Source: Psychroserpens jangbogonensis
GTDB lineage: Bacteria > Bacteroidota > Bacteroidia > Flavobacteriales > Flavobacteriaceae
Assembly (NCBI RefSeq): GCF_000797465.1
Contig: NZ_JSWG01000009.1
Span: 744,001 to 808,000, forward strand
Length of the DNA stretch: 64,000 nucleotides
Direction of reading: 5' to 3'
Shown piece after piece: positions 43,614-51,896 of the stretch. The notes below the pieces were generated by a model. That model was not told the DNA's origin, made no database searches, and worked only from the letters and a program-made list of their open reading frames with translations. The translations under genes were made by a program, and so were the position numbers. Numbering within the stretch: position 1 is the first letter of the stretch; each line of letters begins with the position of its first letter.

Positions 43614-44839
43614 TGGGTTTAAAAAGTAGTTTACATAATTTTAAAGAAAAGAATAAGGACAAAAAATGGTTGCCAGCATTTTCTGCAATACATACGTTTT
43701 TATTCTTACCTAATGAGACAACTCATAATGGGACTCACATTAAAGTAGCCGATGATTTAAAGCGTACCATGAATACCGTTATTATGGCGATGGTACCTTG
43801 TTTAATCTTCGGAATGTTTAATGCTGGATATCAACATCATTTAGCTTTTGGAGACATTCAACAAGCAACAGGAGGTTTCTTTAGTTCAGCATTTTGGACT
43901 ATGGACAACTTTATGGTTGGCTTCTGGAAGGTGATTCCATTAGTGATAGTTTCTTATGGTGTGGGTTTAGCTATTGAGATTCTATTTGCTATGAAAAATA
44001 GTCACGAAGTAGAAGAAGGATACCTAGTAACAGGAATGTTAGTGCCTTTAATTGTACCAATTGATACACCACTTTGGATGCTAGCAGTAGCAGTTGCCTT
44101 TGGTGTTGTTATTGGTAAAGAAGTGTTTGGAGGTACAGGAATGAATATTCTAAATCCTGCTTTAACTATTAGAGCCTTTTTATTCTTCGCGTATCCAACG
44201 TGGATGTCTGGAGATAAAGTTTGGGTTGAAGGCGCAGTTGAGCGTGATCAAATGATAGCAGCTGGTGAAAATCTTGATGCAATTTCAGGAGAAACTATTC
44301 TAGGTAGCTTAGCACAAAATAAAGAAGTAGGTTATGAGGTCATGGATATGTTCTATGGATTAATTCCTGGTTCTGTTGGAGAAACATCAGTATTATTAAT
44401 TCTATTAGCTGGATTGTTTTTGATTTTCACGAAGATTGGAAGTTGGAGAATCATGTTGTCTTCAGCTATAGGAGCTTTAGTAATGGGATTAATATTTAAT
44501 GGTGTTGTGAGTTCAGGATGGATTACTGAATCAAGTAAATTCTATGGCTTAATGAGTACAGAATTTTGGCATCACCTATTAATTGGTGGATTTGCTTTTG
44601 GAACTGTCTTTATGGCAACCGATCCAGTAACGGCTTCACAAACTAATAAAGGAAAATGGATTTACGGATTTCTAATTGGATTTATTTCAATCATGATTCG
44701 TGTATTTAATCCAGCATATCCAGAAGGTGTTATGTTAGCCATTCTATTAATGAATGTATTTGCACCAACTATCGATCATTATGTAGTGCAAGGAAATGTA
44801 AAACGTCGTATGAAACGTCTAAAAGTTAAAACAGCTTAA
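43613..44839 (+). CDS. nqrB: Na+-translocating NADH:quinone reductase subunit B
   Basis: Membrane subunit that carries covalent FMN and riboflavin and forms part of the Na+ path. About ten membrane segments lie in 408 residues; NILNPALTIRAFLFFAYP and ATDPVTASQTNKGKWIYG are characteristic. The covalent FMN threonine should be Thr228 in the DAISGET motif; the usual recognition pattern for ApbE is D-x2-S/T-G-A-T, so Glu replaces the expected Ala here. apbE lies 6 kb downstream. Confidence 0.97.
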   Translation: MGLKSSLHNFKEKNKDKKWLPAFSAIHTFLFLPNETTHNGTHIKVADDLKRTMNTVIMAMVPCLIFGMFNAGYQHHLAFGDIQQATGGFFSSAFWTMDNFMVGFWKVIPLVIVSYGVGLAIEILFAMKNSHEVEEGYLVTGMLVPLIVPIDTPLWMLAVAVAFGVVIGKEVFGGTGMNILNPALTIRAFLFFAYPTWMSGDKVWVEGAVERDQMIAAGENLDAISGETILGSLAQNKEVGYEVMDMFYGLIPGSVGETSVLLILLAGLFLIFTKIGSWRIMLSSAIGALVMGLIFNGVVSSGWITESSKFYGLMSTEFWHHLLIGGFAFGTVFMATDPVTASQTNKGKWIYGFLIGFISIMIRVFNPAYPEGVMLAILLMNVFAPTIDHYVVQGNVKRRMKRLKVKTA

Positions 44840-44841
44840 CG

Positions 44842-45591
44842 ATGGAAAAGAGAACAGATAAAAATTCGTATACTCTAATATTTGCCATAATCATGGTATT
44901 AGTAGTAGGATCATTGTTGGCTTACTTAGCTTCAGCATTAGAACCAACTATTACAGAAAACAAACGTTTAGAGAAACAACAAAATATTCTCTATGCAATG
45001 GGAATTAATAATAATGAAGGGACTTCTGCAAATTTTGTAACTACAGAGGAAGCACCTGAATTATTTGATAAATTCATTAAGCAGCAATTAGTTGTAAGCT
45101 ATAATGGTCAGGCAACAGAGAATGATCAAGCGTATTTAATTGATGTAAAAAAAGAGCAAGCTAAAGCTAAAGATGGTGGAGTAAGACAATTACCATTATT
45201 TGTTGGAGAAGATGAAAAAGGTAAAAAATATTACATCGCTCCAATTAGAGGTAAAGGTCTTTGGGATGCTATTTGGGCTTATGTAGCTATGGATGAAAAC
45301 ATGGTAGTACAAGGCGCTTATTTTGATCACAAAGGAGAAACTCCTGGTTTAGGTGCTAATATCAAACAACGCTACTTCATGGACGACTTTATTGGAGAAC
45401 ATTTAATGTCTAATGGAAGTTTTAAAGGGATTAATGTTGCTAAAGGTAATGCTGATCCTAAAAACAATGATAAAACAGATAATGAGGTCGATGCAATCGC
45501 TGGCGCAACTATTACAGGTGACGGTGTTTCTGCAATGATTAGAAGCGATTTGAAGCTTTATGTACCTTATTTCAAAAACCTAAAAAAATAA
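44842..45591 (+). CDS. nqrC: Na+-translocating NADH:quinone reductase subunit C
   Basis: Single-pass subunit with a periplasmic FMN domain. A membrane helix occupies residues about 11-32. The FMN_bind domain follows with GKGLWDAIWAYVAMD, FDHKGETPGLGANI and the flavinylation motif DAIAGATITGDGV, in which Thr223 is the expected attachment site for FMN by ApbE. At 249 residues it is typical. It lies 2 bases after nqrB. Confidence 0.97.
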   Translation: MEKRTDKNSYTLIFAIIMVLVVGSLLAYLASALEPTITENKRLEKQQNILYAMGINNNEGTSANFVTTEEAPELFDKFIKQQLVVSYNGQATENDQAYLIDVKKEQAKAKDGGVRQLPLFVGEDEKGKKYYIAPIRGKGLWDAIWAYVAMDENMVVQGAYFDHKGETPGLGANIKQRYFMDDFIGEHLMSNGSFKGINVAKGNADPKNNDKTDNEVDAIAGATITGDGVSAMIRSDLKLYVPYFKNLKK

Positions 45592-45595
45592 TAGT

Positions 45596-46240
45596 ATGGG
45601 CTTACTTTCAAAAAAAGACGCAGCTTTAATAAAAGACCCTTTAGCAGATAATAACCCGATTACGATTCAGGTATTAGGGATTTGTTCTGCTTTAGCAATT
45701 ACTGCTGAATTAGAAGCATCAATAGTTATGTCAATATCTGTACTATTTGTATTAGGTGTTGGTAACGTGGTGATCTCTTTAATGCGAAACATTATTCCTT
45801 CAAAAATTAGAATTATTGTACAACTTATCGTTGTGGCAACTTTGGTAATTATTGTGGATTTAGTATTAAAGGCTTTTGCTTATGAATTAAGTAAAACACT
45901 TTCAGTATTTGTAGGATTAATTATTACAAACTGTATTATCATGGGACGTTTTGAAGCCTTTGCTTTAGGTAATGGTCCTTGGAAATCTTTCTTAGACGGA
46001 ATTGGTAACGCTTTAGGTTATGCTGTGATATTAATTATAGTAGGATTCTTTAGAGAGCTTTTAGGATCAGGAACTTTATTAGGGATTCCTGTATTGGGAG
46101 ATCCAATTGAAAAAACTGGATTGTATTCTATTGGTTATGAGAATAACGGATTCATGTTATTGTCACCAATGGCATTAATCGTAGTAGGAATTATTATTTG
46201 GGTACAACGTTCAAGAAATAAAGCATTAGTAGAAGATTAA
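45596..46240 (+). CDS. nqrD: Na+-translocating NADH:quinone reductase subunit D
   Basis: Membrane subunit of the NqrDE pair, homologous to RnfE. The 214 residues contain six membrane segments, GICSALAITAELEASIVMS in the first, with the iron-ligand Cys in the GICSAL helix, NCIIMGRFEAFALGNGPW in the second and PWKSFLDGIGNALGY. Together with NqrE it holds an intramembrane iron-sulfur centre. It lies 4 bases after nqrC. Confidence 0.96.
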   Translation: MGLLSKKDAALIKDPLADNNPITIQVLGICSALAITAELEASIVMSISVLFVLGVGNVVISLMRNIIPSKIRIIVQLIVVATLVIIVDLVLKAFAYELSKTLSVFVGLIITNCIIMGRFEAFALGNGPWKSFLDGIGNALGYAVILIIVGFFRELLGSGTLLGIPVLGDPIEKTGLYSIGYENNGFMLLSPMALIVVGIIIWVQRSRNKALVED

Positions 46241-46252
46241 AAATTGAATTGT

Positions 46253-46275
46253 CATTCTGAATGTAGTTCAGGATG
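46253..46275 (+). repeat. REP-like hairpin between nqrD and nqrE
   Basis: CATTCTGAA (46253-46261) and TTCAGGATG (46267-46275) pair over nine bases with one G-T wobble and a 5-base loop. The sequence resembles the GTCATTCTGAA...TTCAG dispersed repeats I know from other flavobacterial genomes. It occupies the only gap over 10 bases within the operon. Confidence 0.5.
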
Positions 46276-46292
46276 TCATCAAAATATAGAAT

Positions 46293-47018
46293 ATGGAACA
46301 CTTAGAATTATTTTTTAAATCGATATTTATAGATAACATGGTATTTGCAACATTCTTAGGGATGTGTTCTTACCTAGCTGTATCTAAAAAAGTAACTACT
46401 GCAGTTGGTCTTGGAGCTGCTGTGATTTTCGTACTAGCTATAACAGTGCCTTTGAACTGGTTATTGGATCAATATGTATTACAACCTGGAGCTTTATCTT
46501 GGTTAGGAGCAGAGTATGCAGATTATGATTTAAGTTTCTTATCATTTATCATGTTTATTGCAACCATTGCAACAATGGTACAATTGGTAGAAATCGTGGT
46601 AGAGAAATTCTCTCCATCATTATATAACTCACTTGGTATTTTCTTACCACTTATTGCTGTAAACTGTGCCATTTTAGGAGGTTCATTATTTATGCAATCT
46701 AGAGAAATTGCAACTTTAGGCTTAGCAACTACTTACGGGATTGGATCAGGTATAGGTTGGTTCTTAGCCATTTTAGCGATTGCAGCTATTCGTGAGAAAA
46801 TTAGATATTCTAACGTGCCACCTGCATTAAGAGGATTAGGAATTACATTTATTATTACAGGACTTATGGCTATTGGTTTTATGAGTTTTGGAGGAATGTT
46901 AACTGGTGGTGACGAAGAAGCAACAGAAACAACAAGTGGAGAGACAACAGTTGAAGTACAAGTAGTAGCAACTGAAGAAAATACAGATTTAGCTAACAAC
47001 ACTAAAATAGAAGAGTAG
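46293..47018 (+). CDS. nqrE: Na+-translocating NADH:quinone reductase subunit E
   Basis: Membrane partner of NqrD, homologous to RnfA. Six membrane segments are present, with [14 protein letters not shown] (iron-ligand Cys) and [17 protein letters not shown]. At 241 residues it is about 40 longer than proteobacterial NqrE: from about residue 208 a soluble acidic tail rich in Glu and Thr ([10 protein letters not shown] and after) extends beyond the membrane core. nqrF follows after 1 base. Confidence 0.96.
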   Translation: MEHLELFFKSIFIDNMVFATFLGMCSYLAVSKKVTTAVGLGAAVIFVLAITVPLNWLLDQYVLQPGALSWLGAEYADYDLSFLSFIMFIATIATMVQLVEIVVEKFSPSLYNSLGIFLPLIAVNCAILGGSLFMQSREIATLGLATTYGIGSGIGWFLAILAIAAIREKIRYSNVPPALRGLGITFIITGLMAIGFMSFGGMLTGGDEEATETTSGETTVEVQVVATEENTDLANNTKIEE

Positions 47019-47019
47019 T

Positions 47020-48333
47020 ATGATTTTAGCAGCAGGAACATTAGGAACCGTCTTAGCAACAGTAGCAGCGTTTTTACTAGTAACATTAGTGCTAGTGTCG
47101 TTGTTATTATTTGTAAAACAAAAATTATCACCATCTGGTCCAGTAAAAATCTTGATTAATGGTGAAAGAGAAATTGAAGTGGCATCTGGAAGTACATTAT
47201 TAACGACTCTAGGAGCTGAAAAAATATTCTTACCATCAGCATGTGGTGGTGGTGGAACATGTATACAATGTGAGTGTCACGTCCTTTCTGGAGGTGGTGA
47301 AGCATTGCCTACAGAAGTACCACATTTCAGCAGAAAAGAATTAGCACATGGTGCACGTTTATCTTGCCAAGTGAAGGTGAAGCAGAATATGGAAATTACA
47401 ATTCCTGAAGAAGTTTTCGGAATTAAGAAATGGGAAGCTACTGTAGTTTCTAATTATAATGTGGCGACGTTTATTAAGGAATTTGTTGTTGAAATTCCTG
47501 AAGACATGAATTATAAAGCTGGAGGATATATTCAAATTGAAATTCCTAATTGTGAAATTAAGTTTTCAGAAATGGATGTTTCTGCACATCCACAAGATCA
47601 TCCAGGAGAGCCAGATAAGTTTAAAGCAGATTGGGAGAAGTTTGGATTATGGCCTTTGGTTATGAAAAACGAAGAACTCGTTGAAAGAGCTTATTCTATG
47701 GCTTCTTATCCTGCTGAAGGAAGAAAAATTATGCTTAATGTTCGTGTTGCAACACCTCCTTTCGATCGTGCCAAAGGTGGCTGGATGGATGTAAATCCTG
47801 GTATCGCTTCGTCTTATATTTTTAATCAAAAAGTAGGAGATAAGGTAATAATTTCAGGACCTTATGGTGAATTCTTTATCAATGATTCTGAATCAGAAAT
47901 GTTGTATGTAGGTGGTGGTGCTGGTATGGCTCCAATGCGTTCTCATTTATACGAATTATTTAGAACCTTAAAAACTGGACGTAAAGTAACGTATTGGTAT
48001 GGTGGACGTTCTAAAGCTGAATTATTTTACATACATTACTTTAGAGCATTAGAAAAAGATTTTCCAAACTTTAAATTCTATTTAGCATTATCTGAACCAA
48101 TGGAACAAGATAATTGGAAAGTTAAAACTGATATTAATGATGAAGCTGGTGATGGTTTTGTAGGATTTATACACAATTGTGTAATTGATAACTATTTAAA
48201 TCACCATGAGTCACCAGAAGATATTGAATTGTATTTCTGTGGACCACCATTAATGAATCAAGCAGTTCAAAAAATGGGTGAAGATTTTGGTATTCCAGAT
48301 GAACACATTAGATTCGATGATTTCGGAGGCTAG
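47020..48333 (+). CDS. nqrF: Na+-translocating NADH:quinone reductase subunit F
   Basis: NADH-oxidising subunit of the complex. A membrane helix (about 5-30) is followed by a 2Fe-2S ferredoxin domain with Cys75, Cys81, Cys84 and Cys116 (ACGGGGTCIQCECHV; LSCQVKV), then a FAD domain (RAYSMASYP) and an NADH domain (GPYGEFFI, GGGAGMAPMRSHL, YFCGPPLMNQAV). At 437 residues the protein is slightly longer than the roughly 408-residue proteobacterial form, mainly through insertions in the FAD domain. A terminator ends the operon. Confidence 0.97.
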   Translation: MILAAGTLGTVLATVAAFLLVTLVLVSLLLFVKQKLSPSGPVKILINGEREIEVASGSTLLTTLGAEKIFLPSACGGGGTCIQCECHVLSGGGEALPTEVPHFSRKELAHGARLSCQVKVKQNMEITIPEEVFGIKKWEATVVSNYNVATFIKEFVVEIPEDMNYKAGGYIQIEIPNCEIKFSEMDVSAHPQDHPGEPDKFKADWEKFGLWPLVMKNEELVERAYSMASYPAEGRKIMLNVRVATPPFDRAKGGWMDVNPGIASSYIFNQKVGDKVIISGPYGEFFINDSESEMLYVGGGAGMAPMRSHLYELFRTLKTGRKVTYWYGGRSKAELFYIHYFRALEKDFPNFKFYLALSEPMEQDNWKVKTDINDEAGDGFVGFIHNCVIDNYLNHHESPEDIELYFCGPPLMNQAVQKMGEDFGIPDEHIRFDDFGG

Positions 48334-48390
48334 GCTACTAAGTTATATTTGAAGATAATTATGAATTCGTTATTGATGCGGATATCAAAT

Positions 48391-48429
48391 AAAAAAACAA
48401 CCAACTCATTATGAGTTGGTTGTTTTTTT
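48391..48429 (+). terminator. Terminator of the nqr operon
   Basis: A perfect 17-bp stem (48392-48408 with 48412-48428) with core CAACCAACTCA / TGAGTTGGTTG and a 3-base loop, flanked by A and T runs, lies 58 bases after nqrF. Confidence 0.93.
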
Positions 48430-48458
48430 ATATATAAGCCCTTAATAGTTTTGTAGTA

Positions 48459-48489
48459 TTTGGCTTGTTAAAACATTATTCTATATTTG
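48459..48489 (+). promoter_or_regulatory. Promoter of the 287-residue lipoprotein gene
   Basis: TTTG (48459-48462), a 19-base spacer and TATATTTG (48482-48489) match the phylum consensus exactly. The ATG at 48514 is 24 bases downstream. This placement also rules out the in-frame TTG at 48487 as the start. Confidence 0.8.
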
Positions 48490-48513
48490 TTGAAATCAAT
48501 TAAAATTTACTTT

Positions 48514-49377
48514 ATGAGACATTTATTTTTATTTGCCCTAGCACTAGTTGTATTTTCTTGTTCATCAGATGATAGTAGTAGTAGCGATGATGATGGCATG
48601 TTACCAGGTGGTAGTAACGGTACATTAATTAAAACCGTTAAAAAAGTGGCAGCAGGTGGTGTTGTTGAAGAACGGTATGATTACCAATACAATGCTCTTG
48701 GGAATATTACTAAATTGACTTCAGTAACAATATATGGACAAACAATTACGACGTTCCAATATGATGCAAATGACATCATGATATCATTTACAGAAGTAAA
48801 AACAGATCCGTTTGATGACGTAAGAACTGAGATAGATTACCTTGAATATGATAATGATCTGATTATTGGTATATGCCAAGACATTACTTATGACAACGTA
48901 CAGTCTTCATTTGATGATCCTGAGGTTGATAAAATTGAATTTGAATATAACAACGCACAGTATGTAAGTATGTTTACACACTATTATGAAGAGGACGCTG
49001 AGTTTAATACGTGTGATGATGTATCTAGTATGTCAAATACTGAAGATTTAGAATATAATGCAAGCGGAAATATGTCAAGGTATGAGAATAGTGATTACTT
49101 CTGGACACCTAGTTATTTAACGTATACTTACGATGATAAAAATCATCCTTATGCTAAAGTTAAACCAGATGCATTTAGAAAACTTTATGGGTTTTCAACA
49201 ATTAATAATATAAACTCAGCTAATGAGTATAATGCAGATACTGATGAATTAATGGGAACAATAGCTTTTAGCTACCAGTTTAATTCAAATAACTACCCAA
49301 CAGTATTAGAACGTACGTATACAGAATCTGGAGGTGCTCCAGGTCAAGCAACGAGATATGAGTATACTTATTATTAG
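48514..49377 (+). CDS. Putative surface lipoprotein with YD-like repeats
   Basis: The ATG at 48514 gives a lipoprotein signal MRHLFLFALALVVFSC with Cys16, followed by SSDDSSSSDDD, compatible with the surface-export signal. The 287-residue body has short tyrosine-containing repeats such as YDYQYNALGNITKLTS and FQYDANDIMISF, and ends RYEYTYY, a weak form of the YD/RHS pattern of carbohydrate-binding surface proteins. No enzyme motif is seen. It has its own promoter and terminator, so it is independent of nqr. Confidence 0.82.
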   Translation: MRHLFLFALALVVFSCSSDDSSSSDDDGMLPGGSNGTLIKTVKKVAAGGVVEERYDYQYNALGNITKLTSVTIYGQTITTFQYDANDIMISFTEVKTDPFDDVRTEIDYLEYDNDLIIGICQDITYDNVQSSFDDPEVDKIEFEYNNAQYVSMFTHYYEEDAEFNTCDDVSSMSNTEDLEYNASGNMSRYENSDYFWTPSYLTYTYDDKNHPYAKVKPDAFRKLYGFSTINNINSANEYNADTDELMGTIAFSYQFNSNNYPTVLERTYTESGGAPGQATRYEYTYY

Positions 49378-49398
49378 TATATCTAAGTAATACAAAAT

Positions 49399-49430
49399 AA
49401 AAAAACCAACTCAATCGAGTTGGTTTTTTT
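49399..49430 (+). terminator. Terminator of the lipoprotein gene
   Basis: A 14-bp stem (49399-49412 with 49417-49430) with core AACCAACTC / GAGTTGGTT and a 4-base loop, A run and T run, lies 21 bases after the stop. Confidence 0.9.
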
Positions 49431-49530
49431 GTACTCCATCATTTCATAATCAATAAGTAATATATCATAATCAAAAGTTAATTTTTCAGTATTTAATACG
49501 AAATATATAAATTATTGCGTTCCAGTATAT

Positions 49531-50409
49531 ATGAAAAATCTACTTATGATTATTGCAACTTTAATTACACTTATTGTTTTAGGTGCTGGTGCAGTGCAGT
49601 ATAAATCTGTAGAAAATACGATTGGTTCAGGTATAGAAAGTATTGAAATTTCGAATTTAATAAATAAAGACAACCTCACTATTTTATCTAGAGTTAATGC
49701 TCCTAAAGGCTATAAACGTGTTATCTATACCGAAGGTAGTTTCCAAGATTACCTTAGAAACTATAACCTTAAACCTTTTGGAAGCAAAATAATTAACTAT
49801 GACGCTTCTCAATATTTCTGGCAAGGTGGACATGTTGGTGTATTGGAAATCCCTGTCCCTAAAAATGGTCTGCAACAATGCGCAGATGCATTAATTAGAA
49901 TACGAAGTGAATTCCTATGGGATAATAATCGTAAAGATGAAATTGGTTTTAATTTCACTTCTGGTCATTATTGTTCATGGAACAAATATGCAGAAGGCTT
50001 TCGGCCAAAAATCAATGGCAATAAAGTTACTTTTAGTAAAACAGCTCAGGCTAATCATACAAAAGACAATTTTTATAAATATCTCAATTTAATTTATATG
50101 TATTCTGGAACTTTGTCCTTATACAATGAACTCGCTAAAGTCAATAATGCTAAGACACTTAAAATTGGTGATATGCTCATCAAAGGCGGTTCTCCAGGTC
50201 ATATCGTTATGATTTGCGATGAGGTAGTTAACGATCAAGGCGAGAAGTTATTTCTACTATTTCAAGGCAATACGCCTGCTCAAAGTGTGCATTTGGTTAA
50301 GAATCTTGAAGATTCAAATATGTCACCTTGGTATCAACTTAAAAAAGATGCAGAGATTCCTGTGTCTAATTATACATTCAGTAGCTCAAAATTTGTAAGA
50401 TTTAAATAG
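49531..50409 (+). CDS. DUF4846 family protein
   Basis: N-terminal hydrophobic segment (about 4-20) looks like a signal peptide or anchor. The 292-residue protein matches DUF4846: FWQGGHVGVLEIP, ADALIRIRSEFLW, FNFTSGHYCSWNKYAEGFRP, LKIGDMLIKGGSPGHIVMICD, FLLFQGNTPAQSVHLVKN and MSPWYQLKKDAEIP. The family has no assigned function; the GSPGHIVM and DMLIKGG blocks have the look of a periplasmic enzyme site. It precedes the small Nqr-linked gene by 20 bases. Confidence 0.85.
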   Translation: MKNLLMIIATLITLIVLGAGAVQYKSVENTIGSGIESIEISNLINKDNLTILSRVNAPKGYKRVIYTEGSFQDYLRNYNLKPFGSKIINYDASQYFWQGGHVGVLEIPVPKNGLQQCADALIRIRSEFLWDNNRKDEIGFNFTSGHYCSWNKYAEGFRPKINGNKVTFSKTAQANHTKDNFYKYLNLIYMYSGTLSLYNELAKVNNAKTLKIGDMLIKGGSPGHIVMICDEVVNDQGEKLFLLFQGNTPAQSVHLVKNLEDSNMSPWYQLKKDAEIPVSNYTFSSSKFVRFK

Positions 50410-50417
50410 CAAGTTTG

Positions 50418-50425
50418 TATCTTTG
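50418..50425 (+). promoter_or_regulatory. -7 element for a probably leaderless gene
   Basis: TATCTTTG fits TAnnTTTG; a TTTG at 50392-50395 is 22 bases upstream. The ATG at 50430 begins 5 bases after the element, so transcription should start at or next to the start codon. Confidence 0.6.
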
Positions 50426-50429
50426 CAGT

Positions 50430-50807
50430 ATGAGTAAAGCACTTACAAAGCAAGAAATTCACAACTTGGCAATGAATCACGTTGGTAAAGATTTAGAACA
50501 ACGAGGTTTTGAGTTTGTAGCCATTAATAGCAAGTTGAAAAAACACCCTCAATTTGTGTGTATTGATAAAAATAGTCAGTACTTTTTTGTGATTGTAAAA
50601 GCTGTGTTGCTTCCTGAAAATCCTAATAATTTTGATATGGTCTGGATGGAAACTTTTAAAAAGCACGCGTTTGATAAAGACGCAAAAGTCTTATATGCAG
50701 GTGTTGGTTTAGGAAATCCTAATGGCGAAGACTTGCCAGTCTATCTCAATGAAGACTATCTCATAGAATACAATGGTATTCAAGTCATCGAACATAATCT
50801 TAATTAA
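50430..50807 (+). CDS. Small conserved Nqr-linked protein of unknown function
   Basis: The ATG at 50430 (MSKALTKQEIHNLA) gives 125 residues; an extension to 50415 adds five non-conserved residues and overlaps the promoter. The sequence NHVGKDLEQRGFEFVAINSKLKKHPQFVCIDK with later LYAGVGLGNPNGEDLPVYLNEDY is familiar from flavobacterial genomes, where such genes often bear the name NqrF, but it has no ferredoxin, FAD or NADH motif and is not NqrF. There is no signal peptide. It ends where apbE begins (TAAATG), so the two are translationally close and the product may help Nqr assembly. Confidence 0.8.
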   Translation: MSKALTKQEIHNLAMNHVGKDLEQRGFEFVAINSKLKKHPQFVCIDKNSQYFFVIVKAVLLPENPNNFDMVWMETFKKHAFDKDAKVLYAGVGLGNPNGEDLPVYLNEDYLIEYNGIQVIEHNLN

Positions 50808-51803
50808 ATGAAACAATTTACGTTTGTATTAATGCTATTCGTATTGTTTTCTTGTAAAGAGGAAACAAAACAAATTCAGTCAACACTAGAAAATACTAAA
50901 GTTTCAGGTCCAGTTTTTGGAACTTCATTTTCTGTAATTTATAATTCTGAAATTAATTATACCAAAGAGTTTGATAGTTTGTTTGCTGTTGTTAATCAAT
51001 CGATGTCAACTTATATTCCCGATTCAGATATTTCTAAGTTAAATAGAAATGAAACTATTGTGATGGATAAACATTTTGTAAAGGTGTTTTCAGCATCAAA
51101 AAAAATCTATAAAGCTACAGAAGGCGCTTTTGACCCAACGATTGGAGACGTGGTTAATGCATGGAGTTTTGGAGCTGATAAAAATAAGTTTTTAACCGAT
51201 AGTACAACGATTGAAAATCTCATGCGCTTTGTTGGATTTGATAGAGTGATGATGATTGATAATAACGTCAACAAACAACCACAAACCTATATTGAATTTA
51301 ATGCTATTGCTAAAGGCTATGGTGTAGATGTGATTGCTGATTTTTTAAAACATAAAAACATCACGAATTATCTTGTAGAAATAGGAGGAGAGATTCGTGC
51401 GAGTGGAAGGAATGTGGAAAAAGAAACACCTTGGAGAGTAGGACTTGATGAGCCGCGATTTGATGGTGAGCAATCGGTTTTAAAAGGAATTACATTGTCC
51501 AATGTTGGTATGGCAACCTCAGGCACTTACCGAAAATTTAAAACGGATGACAACGGAAATCGGTATGCACATATTATTAATACAAAAACAGGCTATCCTA
51601 CAAAAACCAATATCTTAAGTGTATCTGTAATTGCTAAAGATTGTATGACCGCAGATGGGTATGCTACAGCCTTTCAAGCAATGGGAATTGAGAAAGTGAC
51701 CGAGTTTTTAAAATCGCATCCAGAATTAAAAGCATTTTTAGTTTTTGAGAATGATAAACAAGAATTTGAAACACTGTCCATAAATAACTTTCCAGAGCAA
51801 TAG
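50808..51803 (+). CDS. apbE: FAD:protein FMN transferase
   Basis: Mg2+-dependent enzyme that attaches FMN to threonines of NqrB and NqrC. A lipoprotein signal ends VLFSC (Cys16). The 331 residues have VSGPVFGTSFSVIY, FDPTIGDVVNAWSFG, YIEFNAIAKGYGVD, YLVEIGGEIRASG, GMATSGTYRKF, HIINTKTGYP and the metal motif AKDCMTADGYATAFQAMG. Proximity to nqrABCDEF supports the role. KEE directly follows the lipid Cys, a pattern that in Capnocytophaga acts as a surface-export signal and would be odd for a periplasmic enzyme. Confidence 0.94.
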   Translation: MKQFTFVLMLFVLFSCKEETKQIQSTLENTKVSGPVFGTSFSVIYNSEINYTKEFDSLFAVVNQSMSTYIPDSDISKLNRNETIVMDKHFVKVFSASKKIYKATEGAFDPTIGDVVNAWSFGADKNKFLTDSTTIENLMRFVGFDRVMMIDNNVNKQPQTYIEFNAIAKGYGVDVIADFLKHKNITNYLVEIGGEIRASGRNVEKETPWRVGLDEPRFDGEQSVLKGITLSNVGMATSGTYRKFKTDDNGNRYAHIINTKTGYPTKTNILSVSVIAKDCMTADGYATAFQAMGIEKVTEFLKSHPELKAFLVFENDKQEFETLSINNFPEQ

Positions 51804-51896
51804 AATATTTGTATTACAAACCCAAAGTCGCATTTCAGCAATTCAAAGGGTTGTTATATCTAATTTTACATCACTTTTGCATTCTATGCTACCCTT

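Noticed and set aside
50430-50807. Annotation as NqrF
   Set aside because: There are no ferredoxin cysteines and no FAD or NADH motifs; the true nqrF is at 47020-48333.
51826-51860. LytTR-type repeats before the kinase gene
   Set aside because: AAAGTCG and ATTTCAGCAATT resemble the downstream block, but the 21-bp spacing is lost, so autoregulation is not supported.
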